From a bacterium (GTDB taxonomy: Bacteria; Patescibacteriota; Minisyncoccia; Phycocordibacterales; 2-02-FULL-43-11): 16,290 bases of DNA. Both the position numbers and the translations under genes were made by a program. Location of the stretch: contig JAKAHN010000004.1 of NCBI GenBank assembly GCA_021814895.1, positions 1 to 16,290 of the forward strand, read 5' to 3'. Shown here piece by piece: positions 1 to 7,542 of this stretch (its first letter is position 1; each line of letters starts with the position of its first letter). The notes beneath the pieces were generated by a model. That model ran no database searches. It worked only from the letters and a program-made list of their open reading frames with translations, and was not told where the DNA came from.

Positions 1-2824
1 TGTTGGAGAGAGAGGGAGGGGTGGTTGTAGTGTCTTTGGGAAGAGAGCAGGAAATGTCTGAACCACCGTTTAGACCTTGGCAATTCCAGGTGTATTGGGT
101 GGCGGATTCGGTGATATTGGCTGGGGTACCAGATAAACAGAGATATTTGGTGGAGGAGCAGGAGGTGTTATTATTATCAGGATTTTGGACTGAATTTAAG
201 GGTTTACGTTCAGGAATTACAATCTTTGGCAGAGATTCTTCGTTAGTAATACCAAGTTCACGATACGATGTATCGATCAGGTCCCAAAGAATTTTTCTTG
301 AGTGTTCAGCGATATTCTTATCATAATTAGAATAATTATTCAAAAGATTTGGATTTGATTCTACCCCGCCAGAGACATTTTGTATTGTTGAATGAATAGC
401 ATTATCTATTTGATTTGCCAAAACTGTTTTATCAGGTTTGTCATTTAATATATACATCTTTATCCGCTCCAAAATCCTTAAATATTCATAGTCACTTCGA
501 CCTTGACTGGGACCTTCAGTCATCTTGCTTATATAAACGTTAAATCCATCGTAGTATAATCCAGTAAAATCAACTCTATTTGGTGAGTAGAAATTTAAAG
601 TTCTTTGTCCATTATTAGCTGTCAATTCATAATAAAACAAACTTGAAAGATGATACTTGTAAGCCAGCCAACCTGTTATTACGCCTGACGCATACGGAAA
701 ATCAGGATTTTTGCTATATCCTATATACCAACAAACTGATTGTCCAGCTTCGTATAAACGATTGATAAAATCAAGTGTACCTACGGAACGATTTTTAATC
801 GTAACCCCATAGGATGGGCAAACAATATCGGTTAGTGAAATTGCGTTTTCGTTTTCAAGCGAAATTGCCGACGTCGGTGTGCTAACTATAGGATCCAGAT
901 ACGATAAAATTCTGTTTCCATTACTAGAAGACCTTATCCTAATCGCTTTAATCCAAGGAATGACTTTACTATAATCAGGTGGGTGCAATTCATCAACTGG
1001 AAATATTACAATTTGATCTGGTCTTATTCCAATTGAGACAATATGTTCTTCCAGTGAATTCAACCAAGCCCTGTATCTAGAATAGAATTTATTTAGATCA
1101 ACAGATATATCAGCATCGGCAAATCGATTAATGTCCGAGGTATTTACATCTTTATTGAGATAAATTACAAATTTCTTTGAATTCCTGAATCTCTGAACCC
1201 ATTGATCAAGATGATTATAATAATTTTGTGGAGGTATGAATTTACCTAATGAATCAAAGTTTGATGCGGTAATAGAATTTAGGTTGAGGTTTGAAAATAT
1301 CGATTGCGAATCAAGTGGCCAATCGAGTTTGTACATCTTGGCTATATCTACAATCTGGTTGAAATTTTCTGCTACTTTCAATCTTTGTGGCGCAGCTGAA
1401 GCTGATGAAAGATAAGCACCAGAAAGATATTCCCACATATTGAGTCCCAACGAATATTCATTTGGAAATTTAAAACCAGAAATATGTAAGTTGACAGGTA
1501 GACTTGCGGAACTATTTAATGAGATAGTCCTTATTTTGCCATTGTAAGCACCTGAGATCGTTGGAGTAAAAGTTAGCCATACCTGAACAGTAGCCCCTGA
1601 AGGTACAGATATGACATTATTTGATGGTAATAATAAATCATTAGTAAGACCGTAGTCCGGTATCTCAAGTGTTTGAACTTTGTAAATTGATGCAGTGCCA
1701 AGAGCTTCCAACCCATCAAGAGTTATTGAATAATTCTGCTCTTCATCGGTAGCATTAGATATCATGAATGAAGTCATTGTTCGCTCATTCTGCAGGGCAT
1801 ATATATTAAGCTCACTTGATGATTGAGGCTGATCGATTATGGAAAAGTTTTGCCATTTGCCTAATGTCCAGACTTTAGTACCAGATATGCCATTAATTTG
1901 CCAAATTTTGGCATTTTCAGATAAAATTTCCCGTTGAATGTTAGCTAGCTCTTTGAGTCCTGGTGATGTCAAATCTGCCGGCTGGGGAAAATATGATTTG
2001 TAATCAGTTTTTTCTGTATCACTAAGGTCAAGTCCTTTTATTCTGACTCGCAAAGAATCAATACTTGAAACAATGGTAGAATTACCGTTACTTTTTGCGC
2101 TTATTGCGTTTGCGAGAGTATTCATTGTATTTCTCAACCCTAACATAATCGCTGAATTGTCTGTAGAAATATACGTTGGCTGAGCAGGTTCTGTAACAGT
2201 TGAATTATCTTTCTTAAATACTTGAATTTCTTCAATTAGAATGTAGGCACCCTTTTTGTTTATTGATAGTTTTACATATCTGCCTATTTTATTAATATTG
2301 TCGAGTTTGAATGTATATCTCGTATAGGTTGCAGATTCATGTCCCGGAATCGGTTCGGCATTCATATTGCCAGTAATGATGTCACCACAATCTGTATAAT
2401 TGATACCGTCTGTACTTGATAACACATGCACATGCGAAGGGAAATAAGCATCATTTTTTTCCAATCCAGAATAGTCAACACCAGATATAAGTTCATTAGA
2501 TCCAATATCAATGGTTACGTCTATTAATTCACCCTCTGTGCTGTACGATTCTTTTGACCATCCAACTACAGATTTTGAAATATATGGGCTACCGATAATT
2601 CCATCTGTCAGTCGGCCAGGGACAGTATCGGCTATATAATTCGGTTGTTTTGAAAAAGTATAATTTTTTGCAAGGGCGATATTTGTTTCTGAAAGGCTAG
2701 CAACCGAGGCTTTTTGGTTATTTGGATTAAAGTTATTATAATAACTTGTAATAAAAAATGTGTTTAATATTGCGATAACCGCGATAAGTAGCGCGTATAC
2801 GAATGGTTTAGAGACGTGGTACAT
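1..2824 (-). CDS. Membrane-anchored GH123/DUF4091-like glycosidase with discoidin domain (3' end outside window)
   Basis: The reading frame stays open from the ATG at 2824 to the window edge, giving at least 941 residues. Residues 5-26 form one hydrophobic N-terminal helix, so the rest should be extracellular. Residues about 62-205 read as a discoidin (F5/8 type C-like) domain, starting with NYIADTVPGRLTDG and ending in RYVKLS...EEIQVF. About 305-455 look like a beta-sandwich. About 460-800 resemble the GH123/DUF4091 barrel, with an Asp-Glu pair at D611-E612 (FPVDELHPPD), GLYYDGF at 755-761 and GRSDYEYLRILE at 775-786. GH123 enzymes are beta-N-acetylgalactosaminidases that use such an acid pair; that activity is inferred here. 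The tail (882-941) has Cys 889, 896, 915 and 926 with WNCQGLNGGSDISC, then Thr/Pro-rich sequence. By my count 18 of 29 Arg codons are AGA/AGG, against 5 of 19 in serS, which hints at a different origin. The family call is fairly secure; the substrate is unknown. Confidence 0.85.
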   Translation of the reverse strand, partial: MYHVSKPFVYALLIAVIAILNTFFITSYYNNFNPNNQKASVASLSETNIALAKNYTFSKQPNYIADTVPGRLTDGIIGSPYISKSVVGWSKESYSTEGELIDVTIDIGSNELISGVDYSGLEKNDAYFPSHVHVLSSTDGINYTDCGDIITGNMNAEPIPGHESATYTRYTFKLDNINKIGRYVKLSINKKGAYILIEEIQVFKKDNSTVTEPAQPTYISTDNSAIMLGLRNTMNTLANAISAKSNGNSTIVSSIDSLRVRIKGLDLSDTEKTDYKSYFPQPADLTSPGLKELANIQREILSENAKIWQINGISGTKVWTLGKWQNFSIIDQPQSSSELNIYALQNERTMTSFMISNATDEEQNYSITLDGLEALGTASIYKVQTLEIPDYGLTNDLLLPSNNVISVPSGATVQVWLTFTPTISGAYNGKIRTISLNSSASLPVNLHISGFKFPNEYSLGLNMWEYLSGAYLSSASAAPQRLKVAENFNQIVDIAKMYKLDWPLDSQSIFSNLNLNSITASNFDSLGKFIPPQNYYNHLDQWVQRFRNSKKFVIYLNKDVNTSDINRFADADISVDLNKFYSRYRAWLNSLEEHIVSIGIRPDQIVIFPVDELHPPDYSKVIPWIKAIRIRSSSNGNRILSYLDPIVSTPTSAISLENENAISLTDIVCPSYGVTIKNRSVGTLDFINRLYEAGQSVCWYIGYSKNPDFPYASGVITGWLAYKYHLSSLFYYELTANNGQRTLNFYSPNRVDFTGLYYDGFNVYISKMTEGPSQGRSDYEYLRILERIKMYILNDKPDKTVLANQIDNAIHSTIQNVSGGVESNPNLLNNYSNYDKNIAEHSRKILWDLIDTSYRELGITNEESLPKIVIPERKPLNSVQNPDNNNTSCSSTKYLCLSGTPANITESATQYTWNCQGLNGGSDISCSLPKDTTTTPPSLSN

Positions 2825-2832
2825 TTGGCATA

Positions 2833-2841
2833 ATTATAGCA
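2833..2841 (-). promoter_or_regulatory. Extended -10 promoter of the surface glycosidase gene
   Basis: On the minus strand the sequence reads TGCTATAAT, a perfect extended -10 element (TGn plus TATAAT). Only 8 bases separate it from the ATG at 2824, so transcription should start at or within a base or two of the start codon. No good -35 is seen at 16-18 bases; a TTGACT lies only 12 bases upstream of the hexamer. No Shine-Dalgarno sequence fits. Confidence 0.65.
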
Positions 2842-2966
2842 TCTGATTAAAGTCAATAAAATCTGTTTTCGTCATATCCAGCAAGCTGTTCTTTGGATCT
2901 AGGCGGGGTATGTTTGGGCAGGTTATGCTAGATAACGTATAAATTTAATTTAGGTTTATATAATTT

Positions 2967-2975
2967 TGTTATAAT
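2967..2975 (+). promoter_or_regulatory. Extended -10 promoter of the ccdA-dipZ genes
   Basis: TGTTATAAT is a perfect extended -10 element lying 8 bases before the ATG at 2984. This mirrors the divergent promoter on the other strand about 130 bases away. The expected transcript start falls on the start codon, so the message is probably leaderless. No -35 match is visible. Confidence 0.65.
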
Positions 2976-2983
2976 ACAAATAA

Positions 2984-3760
2984 ATGGGGACAGATGATAG
3001 AGTTGTGAAAAAAGATTTCAGAGTATTTTGGAGCAGTGTGTTTTTTGTACTGGGATTTTCCGCAATTTTTTCAATTGTCGGAGTTTTACTTCAGACTGCA
3101 TTGTCTAATGTTTCTAATAGCGCGCAGGTTTGGCTCGGCAGGATTGGCGGAACCGTTATCATTTTTTTTGGGCTTTTTCTTCTTGATTTGTTTAGGCCGA
3201 AATTTTTGGAACGCGATCATAAAATAGCGGTTACACATAAATTTCATTCTTATTTGATAACATCATTTGTCTTTGGCGCGGCTTTTGCCGTCGGTTGGAC
3301 TCCATGCGTTTCTGCCGCCCTTGGAGCGATTTTAGCTTTGGCGACAGTTTCTGCCAGTGGCGCTTTTGTATTACTTTTTTCATACACTCTAGGTCTTGGT
3401 GTGCCATTTATTTTGGTCGGCATATTTACCAATCAAGCGCAGACGTTTATAAGCCGAATGGGCAGATGGTTTAAATATCTGGAATATGTTTTTGGTGTCC
3501 TCCTTATCTTTATCGGTATTCTTATATTTACCGGCGAACTTTCCAAAATCAGCAATTTTCAATTTTTGACTGATATTTTAACTGCTCTGAAATTAACTAC
3601 AACTGCTGGTGGAAATATCAATTCCTTAAATCTAGTCAACGCAGCGATAGCATTTTTGGCCGGCCTGGGATCTTTTTTAAGTCCTTGTATTTTGCCGATT
3701 ATTCCCGGATTTTTATCTTATTTAGCTTCTACCGCTATTACAAATGATGTTAAAAAATAA
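2984..3760 (+). CDS. ccdA: Circularly permuted CcdA/DsbD-type thiol-disulfide transporter
   Basis: CcdA proteins carry electrons from cytoplasmic thioredoxin across the membrane to extracytoplasmic thiol proteins, using one Cys in helix 1 (SPC) and one in helix 4 (TPC). Both are present, but in swapped order. The protein opens with a charged stretch, then the helix-2-like segment FFVLGFSAIFSIVGVLL (20-36), helix 3 (about 50-70), the helix-4 motif GWTPC (C108), and helices 5 and 6 (to about 185). After a linker the canonical helix-1 segment FLAGLGSFLSPCILPIIPG appears near the C-terminus (C235). An in-frame TAA at 2981-2983 directly before the ATG excludes a missed N-terminal helix 1 in this frame. 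Both termini fall in the normal helix 1-2 loop, and the membrane topology stays consistent. The DipZ-like partner gene starts 28 bases downstream. Length is 258 aa, near normal. Confidence 0.88.
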   Translation: MGTDDRVVKKDFRVFWSSVFFVLGFSAIFSIVGVLLQTALSNVSNSAQVWLGRIGGTVIIFFGLFLLDLFRPKFLERDHKIAVTHKFHSYLITSFVFGAAFAVGWTPCVSAALGAILALATVSASGAFVLLFSYTLGLGVPFILVGIFTNQAQTFISRMGRWFKYLEYVFGVLLIFIGILIFTGELSKISNFQFLTDILTALKLTTTAGGNINSLNLVNAAIAFLAGLGSFLSPCILPIIPGFLSYLASTAITNDVKK

Positions 3761-3788
3761 AATTACAAGTTTTTGTTTTTAATCATAG

Positions 3789-4994
3789 ATGAAAAATAAT
3801 TTAATAAAAAATATTATCAGGGTCTTGGTTGTTTCGGTTATAGTTTTTTCAATTTTTTATTTTGAATCGAAAAAACCGCCACGGCTTTTAGGTAGCGCGC
3901 CAGATGTTTTGGTGAATTATGCGACAACTAGCGCAGATTCTCTTGCCGATAAAACATTATCCACAACCTCTTCCTCAGCAAATAAAATCTCAAGTAGTAT
4001 AGTCGCAGATCGTGCTTCTGTTATTGTTAATAAATCATCAAAATACTCAAAGGCTAAAGAGATTGTTCAACCTGCCGGTTTCATAAACGCCGATTCAGTT
4101 AGGCTTTCTGATTTTACCGGGAAGAAAGTTATTTTAATAGATTTTTGGACCTACAGTTGTATTAATTGCATCAGAACAATTCCATATTTAAATGCCTGGT
4201 ATCAAAAATATAAAGATCTCGGATTGGTTATTGTTGGGGTTCATACGCCGGAATTTGATTTCGAAAAAAATTATGACAATGTTGCCAAGGCAGTTAAGAA
4301 TTTCGGTATAGAATACCCCGTTGTTTTAGACAGTAGTTATGGCACATGGAATGCTTATAACAACCATTATTGGCCAGCGGAATATCTCATAGATGTTGAC
4401 GGTTTTGTCATCCACAGTCATTTTGGCGAGGGGAATTACGACGAAACCGAGCAAGCTATTCAATCAGCGCTTATGGAAAAAAACAAAGCGCTTGGAATTA
4501 AAGAAAATATTCCGACTGGTATAGTAAACTTAACAAACGAGATTTCAGCAACGCCTTTTTTGGCTCGTAGTCCAGAAACATATTTTGGTTCAGCTAGGAA
4601 TGAATATTTGGGGAATGGTAAGCGTGGTTTTTCTGGTAAGCAGGCTCTGAATATTCCCAGCGTTATTTCAGGCGATATTTTGTATCTAGGTGGTGATTGG
4701 GATTTTACTGATCAGTATGCCGAGAATACCGGAGAGGCGACAATTGTTTATAAATACAACGCTAAAAATGTGTATTTTGTGGCAAATTCGGAAAATGGTG
4801 TAAAAATAAAGATAACACTAGACGACGCTCCTATCGGCGCTTTGGCCGGTAAGGACGTTTCTTCAGATGGTACAGTTTTAATAAAAGAGAATAAATTATA
4901 CGACATAATAAAAGGCGTTGATTATGGCGAGCACACTTTGCGAATTGAGATTCCAAATGCTGGTCTTCAGGCTTTTACATTTACTTTCGGATAG
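3789..4994 (+). CDS. DipZ-like membrane-anchored thioredoxin with C-terminal beta domain
   Basis: This is an extracytoplasmic thiol-disulfide oxidoreductase, probably reduced by the CcdA encoded just upstream. Residues 8-25 form an N-terminal hydrophobic anchor. A Ser/Thr/Ala-rich linker follows (about 45-80), then a redoxin fold (about 90-230) with the active site WTYSCINCIR (C124 and C127) and the later YWPAEYLIDVDG, which supplies the cis-proline. Residues about 255-401 match the C-terminal domain of DipZ proteins (TPETYFGSARNEYLGNG, then a GDW...EATIVYKYNAKNVYFVA region), a beta-rich, carbohydrate-binding-like domain. In mycobacterial DipZ the CcdA, thioredoxin and C-terminal parts are one protein; here they are two genes. 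No Shine-Dalgarno sequence precedes the ATG, and the gene probably shares the ccdA transcript. The family call is secure; the client protein is unknown. Confidence 0.9.
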   Translation: MKNNLIKNIIRVLVVSVIVFSIFYFESKKPPRLLGSAPDVLVNYATTSADSLADKTLSTTSSSANKISSSIVADRASVIVNKSSKYSKAKEIVQPAGFINADSVRLSDFTGKKVILIDFWTYSCINCIRTIPYLNAWYQKYKDLGLVIVGVHTPEFDFEKNYDNVAKAVKNFGIEYPVVLDSSYGTWNAYNNHYWPAEYLIDVDGFVIHSHFGEGNYDETEQAIQSALMEKNKALGIKENIPTGIVNLTNEISATPFLARSPETYFGSARNEYLGNGKRGFSGKQALNIPSVISGDILYLGGDWDFTDQYAENTGEATIVYKYNAKNVYFVANSENGVKIKITLDDAPIGALAGKDVSSDGTVLIKENKLYDIIKGVDYGEHTLRIEIPNAGLQAFTFTFG

Positions 4995-5091
4995 TTTGTT
5001 TTCTTGTTATTCGGGTCGCAAAGGAACGAGTTTTGATTGGCGGTTTGATTTTATTAATATTCCAAATTATTATAAAATATAAAAATAAAAA

Positions 5092-5724
5092 ATGAATGGC
5101 GAAAATAGTTTAAAATTAGATGTAAAGGTTCCGTGGTATCGCCGAATTAACACTCGGGGTTATGTTTTTATTTTTCTTAGTATTGTTGCTTTGCAAATAT
5201 TAACCCTGTATTTAATGGGACGTGAGCCGATATGCGCTTGCGGTTTTGTTAAATTTTGGGAAGGCGATGTTATGAGTTCTTCCAATTCTCAACAAATTGC
5301 TGATTGGTACACCTTTTCTCACATAATCCACGGTTTTGTTTTTTACGCGGTTTTTATTTGGATATCAAGAAAATTTTTCAAAAAAAGCGGTGGATTGCCA
5401 ATCGGTCTTATGTTTATAGGCGCGGTTTTACTTGAAACAGGATGGGAGATTATTGAGAATTCAACCTGGATAATTGAATATTATCGCAATAATACAGTGT
5501 CACTTGGTTATATAGGCGATAGTATTTTGAACTCCGTTTTTGATGTTATCTGGATGGCTATCGGTTATTTCTCGGCGCGAAAACTTCCAGTTTTTGTAAC
5601 ACTATTTTTAATCGTCGCTTTTGAAGTTATGACAGGATTGGCGGTTCGTGACGGTCTTTTTTTGAACATTTTGATGTTTATTCATCCTTTTGAGTCGGTA
5701 AAGGCTTGGCAAATGGCGCTTTAA
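5092..5724 (+). CDS. DUF2585/UPF0314 family integral membrane protein
   Basis: The 210-residue protein has about five hydrophobic segments and matches the UPF0314 (DUF2585) family through GREPICACGFVKFWEGDV (43-60), SSSNSQQIADWYTFSHIIHG (62-81), WEIIENS (118-124), GDSILNSVFD (142-151) and RDGLFLNILM (186-195). The function of this family is not known. The conserved polar residues (C48 and C50, H77 and H80, E119 and E122, D143 and D151) cluster near predicted membrane segments, which could suit a metal or catalytic site; that is speculation. It lies about 100 bases after the DipZ-like gene and may follow it functionally, but a poor AT-rich -10 candidate (TATAAA, 5078-5083) sits 8 bases before its ATG, so it may have its own start site. 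No Shine-Dalgarno sequence is present. Confidence 0.85.
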   Translation: MNGENSLKLDVKVPWYRRINTRGYVFIFLSIVALQILTLYLMGREPICACGFVKFWEGDVMSSSNSQQIADWYTFSHIIHGFVFYAVFIWISRKFFKKSGGLPIGLMFIGAVLLETGWEIIENSTWIIEYYRNNTVSLGYIGDSILNSVFDVIWMAIGYFSARKLPVFVTLFLIVAFEVMTGLAVRDGLFLNILMFIHPFESVKAWQMAL

Positions 5725-5783
5725 GCATTTTGAAATGTATACTGAGCGTTTGTTTTTTGAGGATTACAATCTTGCGAAAATGT

Positions 5784-5816
5784 CATTTCTAAAAATCGTT
5801 CATAAATTTTAGAATG
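5784..5816 (+). terminator. Weak AT-rich hairpin between the DUF2585 gene and mltG
   Basis: CATTTCTAAAAAT (5784-5796) and AATTTTAGAATG (5805-5816) form an imperfect stem with a short loop, followed by TTTT. It could end transcription from the upstream genes, or simply be structure in front of the mltG promoter, which starts 4 bases later. The stem is almost all A-U pairs, so the call is tentative. Confidence 0.3.
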
Positions 5817-5819
5817 TTT

Positions 5820-5828
5820 TGATATACT
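5820..5828 (+). promoter_or_regulatory. Extended -10 promoter of mltG
   Basis: TGATATACT is an extended -10 (TGn plus TATACT) ending 9 bases before the mltG ATG at 5838. The predicted transcript start again coincides with, or lies within 2-3 bases of, the start codon. No -35 hexamer is evident. Confidence 0.6.
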
Positions 5829-5837
5829 TAATTTTAA

Positions 5838-6818
5838 ATGCAAGAAAATTGGTCGGGATTATCTAAAAAATCTTTGATGATAATCGGAGTAGTCACGCTG
5901 GCGACTATGTTTTGTGGCGGGGTTTATTTCAGTTTATTTGCTGCGCCTAAGCCTAATGGAGCTAATGTTGAGCGATTTATAATCACGAATAAAGACAATC
6001 AGATGAGTGTTACAGACAGATTAAAATCCGGCGGGTTTATAAAAAGTACATGGGTTTTTGGTTTTGTTGGCGGAGCAATCTCGCCGGGAGGATATAAAAT
6101 TTCTAAATCAATGAATGTGTGGGAAATTGCCGGAGCTTTAGCAAAAGATCCTTATATGAGATGGGTTGTGATTCCCGAAGGGTTGCGTAAAGAGGAGATT
6201 GCCGATCTTTTATTTAAAAATTTGGATTGGAGCATTGAACAAAAAATTGCATGGCTAAAAATTACTAAAGAAAAATCGGATTATGCTGAGGGGGTCTATT
6301 TTCCAGATACTTATTTAATTGGAAAAGACGAAACACCAAATGAGGTTGCCAATAGGTTGCGGGATCGTTTTGAGGAAGTTTTTACACCTTATTCAAAAGA
6401 GGCGATTAAACAAAATATAAAGTGGACTACCGTTATAAAATTAGCGTCAATTATTCAACGTGAAGCGGCGGGAAATAGCGATATGGCTTTAATTGCCGGA
6501 ATCTTGTGGAACCGTTTGGATAAAAGTATGCCACTTCAAGCGGATGCCACTTTGCAATATGCCCGGGGCGAAACCTCATCTGGTTGGTGGGGGCCGATTA
6601 CTTTGGCTGATAAAAAAATAAATTCGCCATATAACACCTATTTAAACAAAGGTTTGCCACCGACGCCAATTTCCAATCCCGGTTTGGAGGCGATTAAGTC
6701 TGTTCTTTCCCCGGCAAAAACCGATTGTTTGTATTATTTGCACGATAAGTCAAAAATTATTCATTGCGCCAAAACTTATGATGAGCATTTGGAAAATATC
6801 GTTATATATCTTAATTGA
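5838..6818 (+). CDS. mltG: Endolytic murein transglycosylase MltG (YceG family)
   Basis: MltG cuts nascent peptidoglycan glycan strands at the outer face of the membrane and sets strand length. Residues about 13-35 are a single N-terminal membrane helix. A LysM-like region follows (about 42-110), with the family segment VVIPEGLRKEEIADLL. The YceG core includes YAEGVYFPDTYLI, then LASIIQREA with the expected catalytic Glu at E209, the NRL...MPLQADATLQYA block, and NSPYNTYLNKGLPPTPISNPG near the end. The length of 326 aa is normal. The protein ends IVIYLN with no extension. It starts a new transcription unit by its own extended -10 promoter and has no Shine-Dalgarno sequence. The identification is secure. 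Confidence 0.95.
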   Translation: MQENWSGLSKKSLMIIGVVTLATMFCGGVYFSLFAAPKPNGANVERFIITNKDNQMSVTDRLKSGGFIKSTWVFGFVGGAISPGGYKISKSMNVWEIAGALAKDPYMRWVVIPEGLRKEEIADLLFKNLDWSIEQKIAWLKITKEKSDYAEGVYFPDTYLIGKDETPNEVANRLRDRFEEVFTPYSKEAIKQNIKWTTVIKLASIIQREAAGNSDMALIAGILWNRLDKSMPLQADATLQYARGETSSGWWGPITLADKKINSPYNTYLNKGLPPTPISNPGLEAIKSVLSPAKTDCLYYLHDKSKIIHCAKTYDEHLENIVIYLN

Positions 6819-6870
6819 CGACAAGCACCAAAAAGTTGTATTTTAGCGTATTATATTAATAATTAAGATA
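6807..6870. repeat. Inverted repeat spanning the mltG 3' end
   Basis: TATCTTAATT (6807-6816, over the end of mltG) is perfectly repeated in inverse as AATTAAGATA (6861-6870), with a 44-base AT-rich loop. It could be a weak terminator-like structure or an operator for the FMN-binding gene at 6887. No U-run follows. Confidence 0.3.
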
Positions 6871-6886
6871 CAAATAATAATTAAAT

Positions 6887-7387
6887 ATGAAAAAATACAT
6901 ACTATCGCTTTCTTTAATAGCAATTTTTGGAATATACGTTTTTTATCAGCGTAACGGTGTTAATGCTCCCATTGCGACGACTGACAACAGCGCGCCTGTT
7001 GCGACTCAAAATCTGCCGATTTCTGGCGGGAGGGGAAATCCTAATAAAGGTTCTGGAAACGGGATGATGGTCGGCAATGGTATGGGTATGGGGATGTCGG
7101 CGTTTTATCGCGATGGCACTTATACCGGTTCTGTGGCAGACGCTTATTTTGGCAACCTTCAGGTCAGCGCCACAATTTCAGCCGGGAAAATTTCGGATGT
7201 CGCTTTTTTGCAATACCCGAATGACCGTGGCACATCGATTGAAATAAATACGCAAGCTATGCCAATGTTGAAATCCGAAGCGATTCAATCTCAAAATGCT
7301 GATGTAAATATTGTTTCCGGCGCGACACAGACAAGTGTAGCTTTTAAGGAATCCTTGGCTTCAGCTTTAGCCCAAGCAAGAAATTAA
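6887..7387 (+). CDS. Membrane-anchored FMN-binding domain protein (NqrC/RnfG-like flavinylation site)
   Basis: This 166-residue protein is a likely extracytoplasmic electron carrier with covalently bound FMN. Residues 4-20 form an N-terminal hydrophobic anchor. Residues about 24-72 are a low-complexity linker rich in Gly, Asn and Met (GNGMMVGNGMGMGMS at 57-71). The rest is an FMN-binding domain, from YRDGTYTGSVADAYFG to the C-terminus. It contains the flavinylation signature DVNIVSGATQTS (139-150). By analogy with NqrC and RnfG, ApbE would attach FMN to T147. The apbE gene lies directly downstream and the RnfD-FNR gene follows it, which supports the role. No Shine-Dalgarno sequence or strong -10 is visible before the ATG; AT-rich candidates occur at 6849-6857. 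The acceptor is unknown. Confidence 0.88.
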   Translation: MKKYILSLSLIAIFGIYVFYQRNGVNAPIATTDNSAPVATQNLPISGGRGNPNKGSGNGMMVGNGMGMGMSAFYRDGTYTGSVADAYFGNLQVSATISAGKISDVAFLQYPNDRGTSIEINTQAMPMLKSEAIQSQNADVNIVSGATQTSVAFKESLASALAQARN

Positions 7388-7533
7388 ATTCCAAATTACA
7401 AGTTCCAATTTCCAAGAAATATCAAATCTCAAATGAAAAAAAATTTCAAACCGGTATTTTTAACATTTGTTTTCGGATTTGATTTTTTTGTGATTTGAAC
7501 TTTTTTGGAAATTATTTTTTGGAATTTGGAATT
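7387..7533. repeat. Long imperfect AT-rich inverted repeat (TTCCAA-type)
   Basis: The gap between the FMN-binding gene and apbE is one large imperfect hairpin. Outer arms AATTCCAAATT (7387-7397) and AATTTGGAATT (7523-7533) pair perfectly over 11 bases. Inner words CAAATC and CAAATG (7423-7435) pair with CATTTG and GATTTG (7464-7481). ACCGGT sits near the centre. I see no open frame or RNA gene in it. Related half copies occur at 8287 and 16093, which suggests a dispersed element. Confidence 0.75.
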
Positions 7534-7542
7534 TTTTAATTT

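Noticed and set aside
3..326. Plus-strand frame at the left edge
   Set aside because: It is antisense to the continuous reading frame of the surface glycosidase.
2922..2936. Small inverted repeat GTTAT / ATAAC as operator
   Set aside because: Five-base arms in AT-rich DNA are expected by chance, and no regulator is encoded nearby.
2825..2983. Frameshift or missing N-terminal helix 1 upstream of ccdA
   Set aside because: An in-frame TAA lies at 2981-2983, and I see no helix 1-like coding sequence in the upstream spacer, so a simple indel does not explain the order.
7387..7533. CRISPR-like array or coding insert
   Set aside because: There are no regularly spaced direct repeats with spacers and no open frame; the structure is a single inverted repeat.
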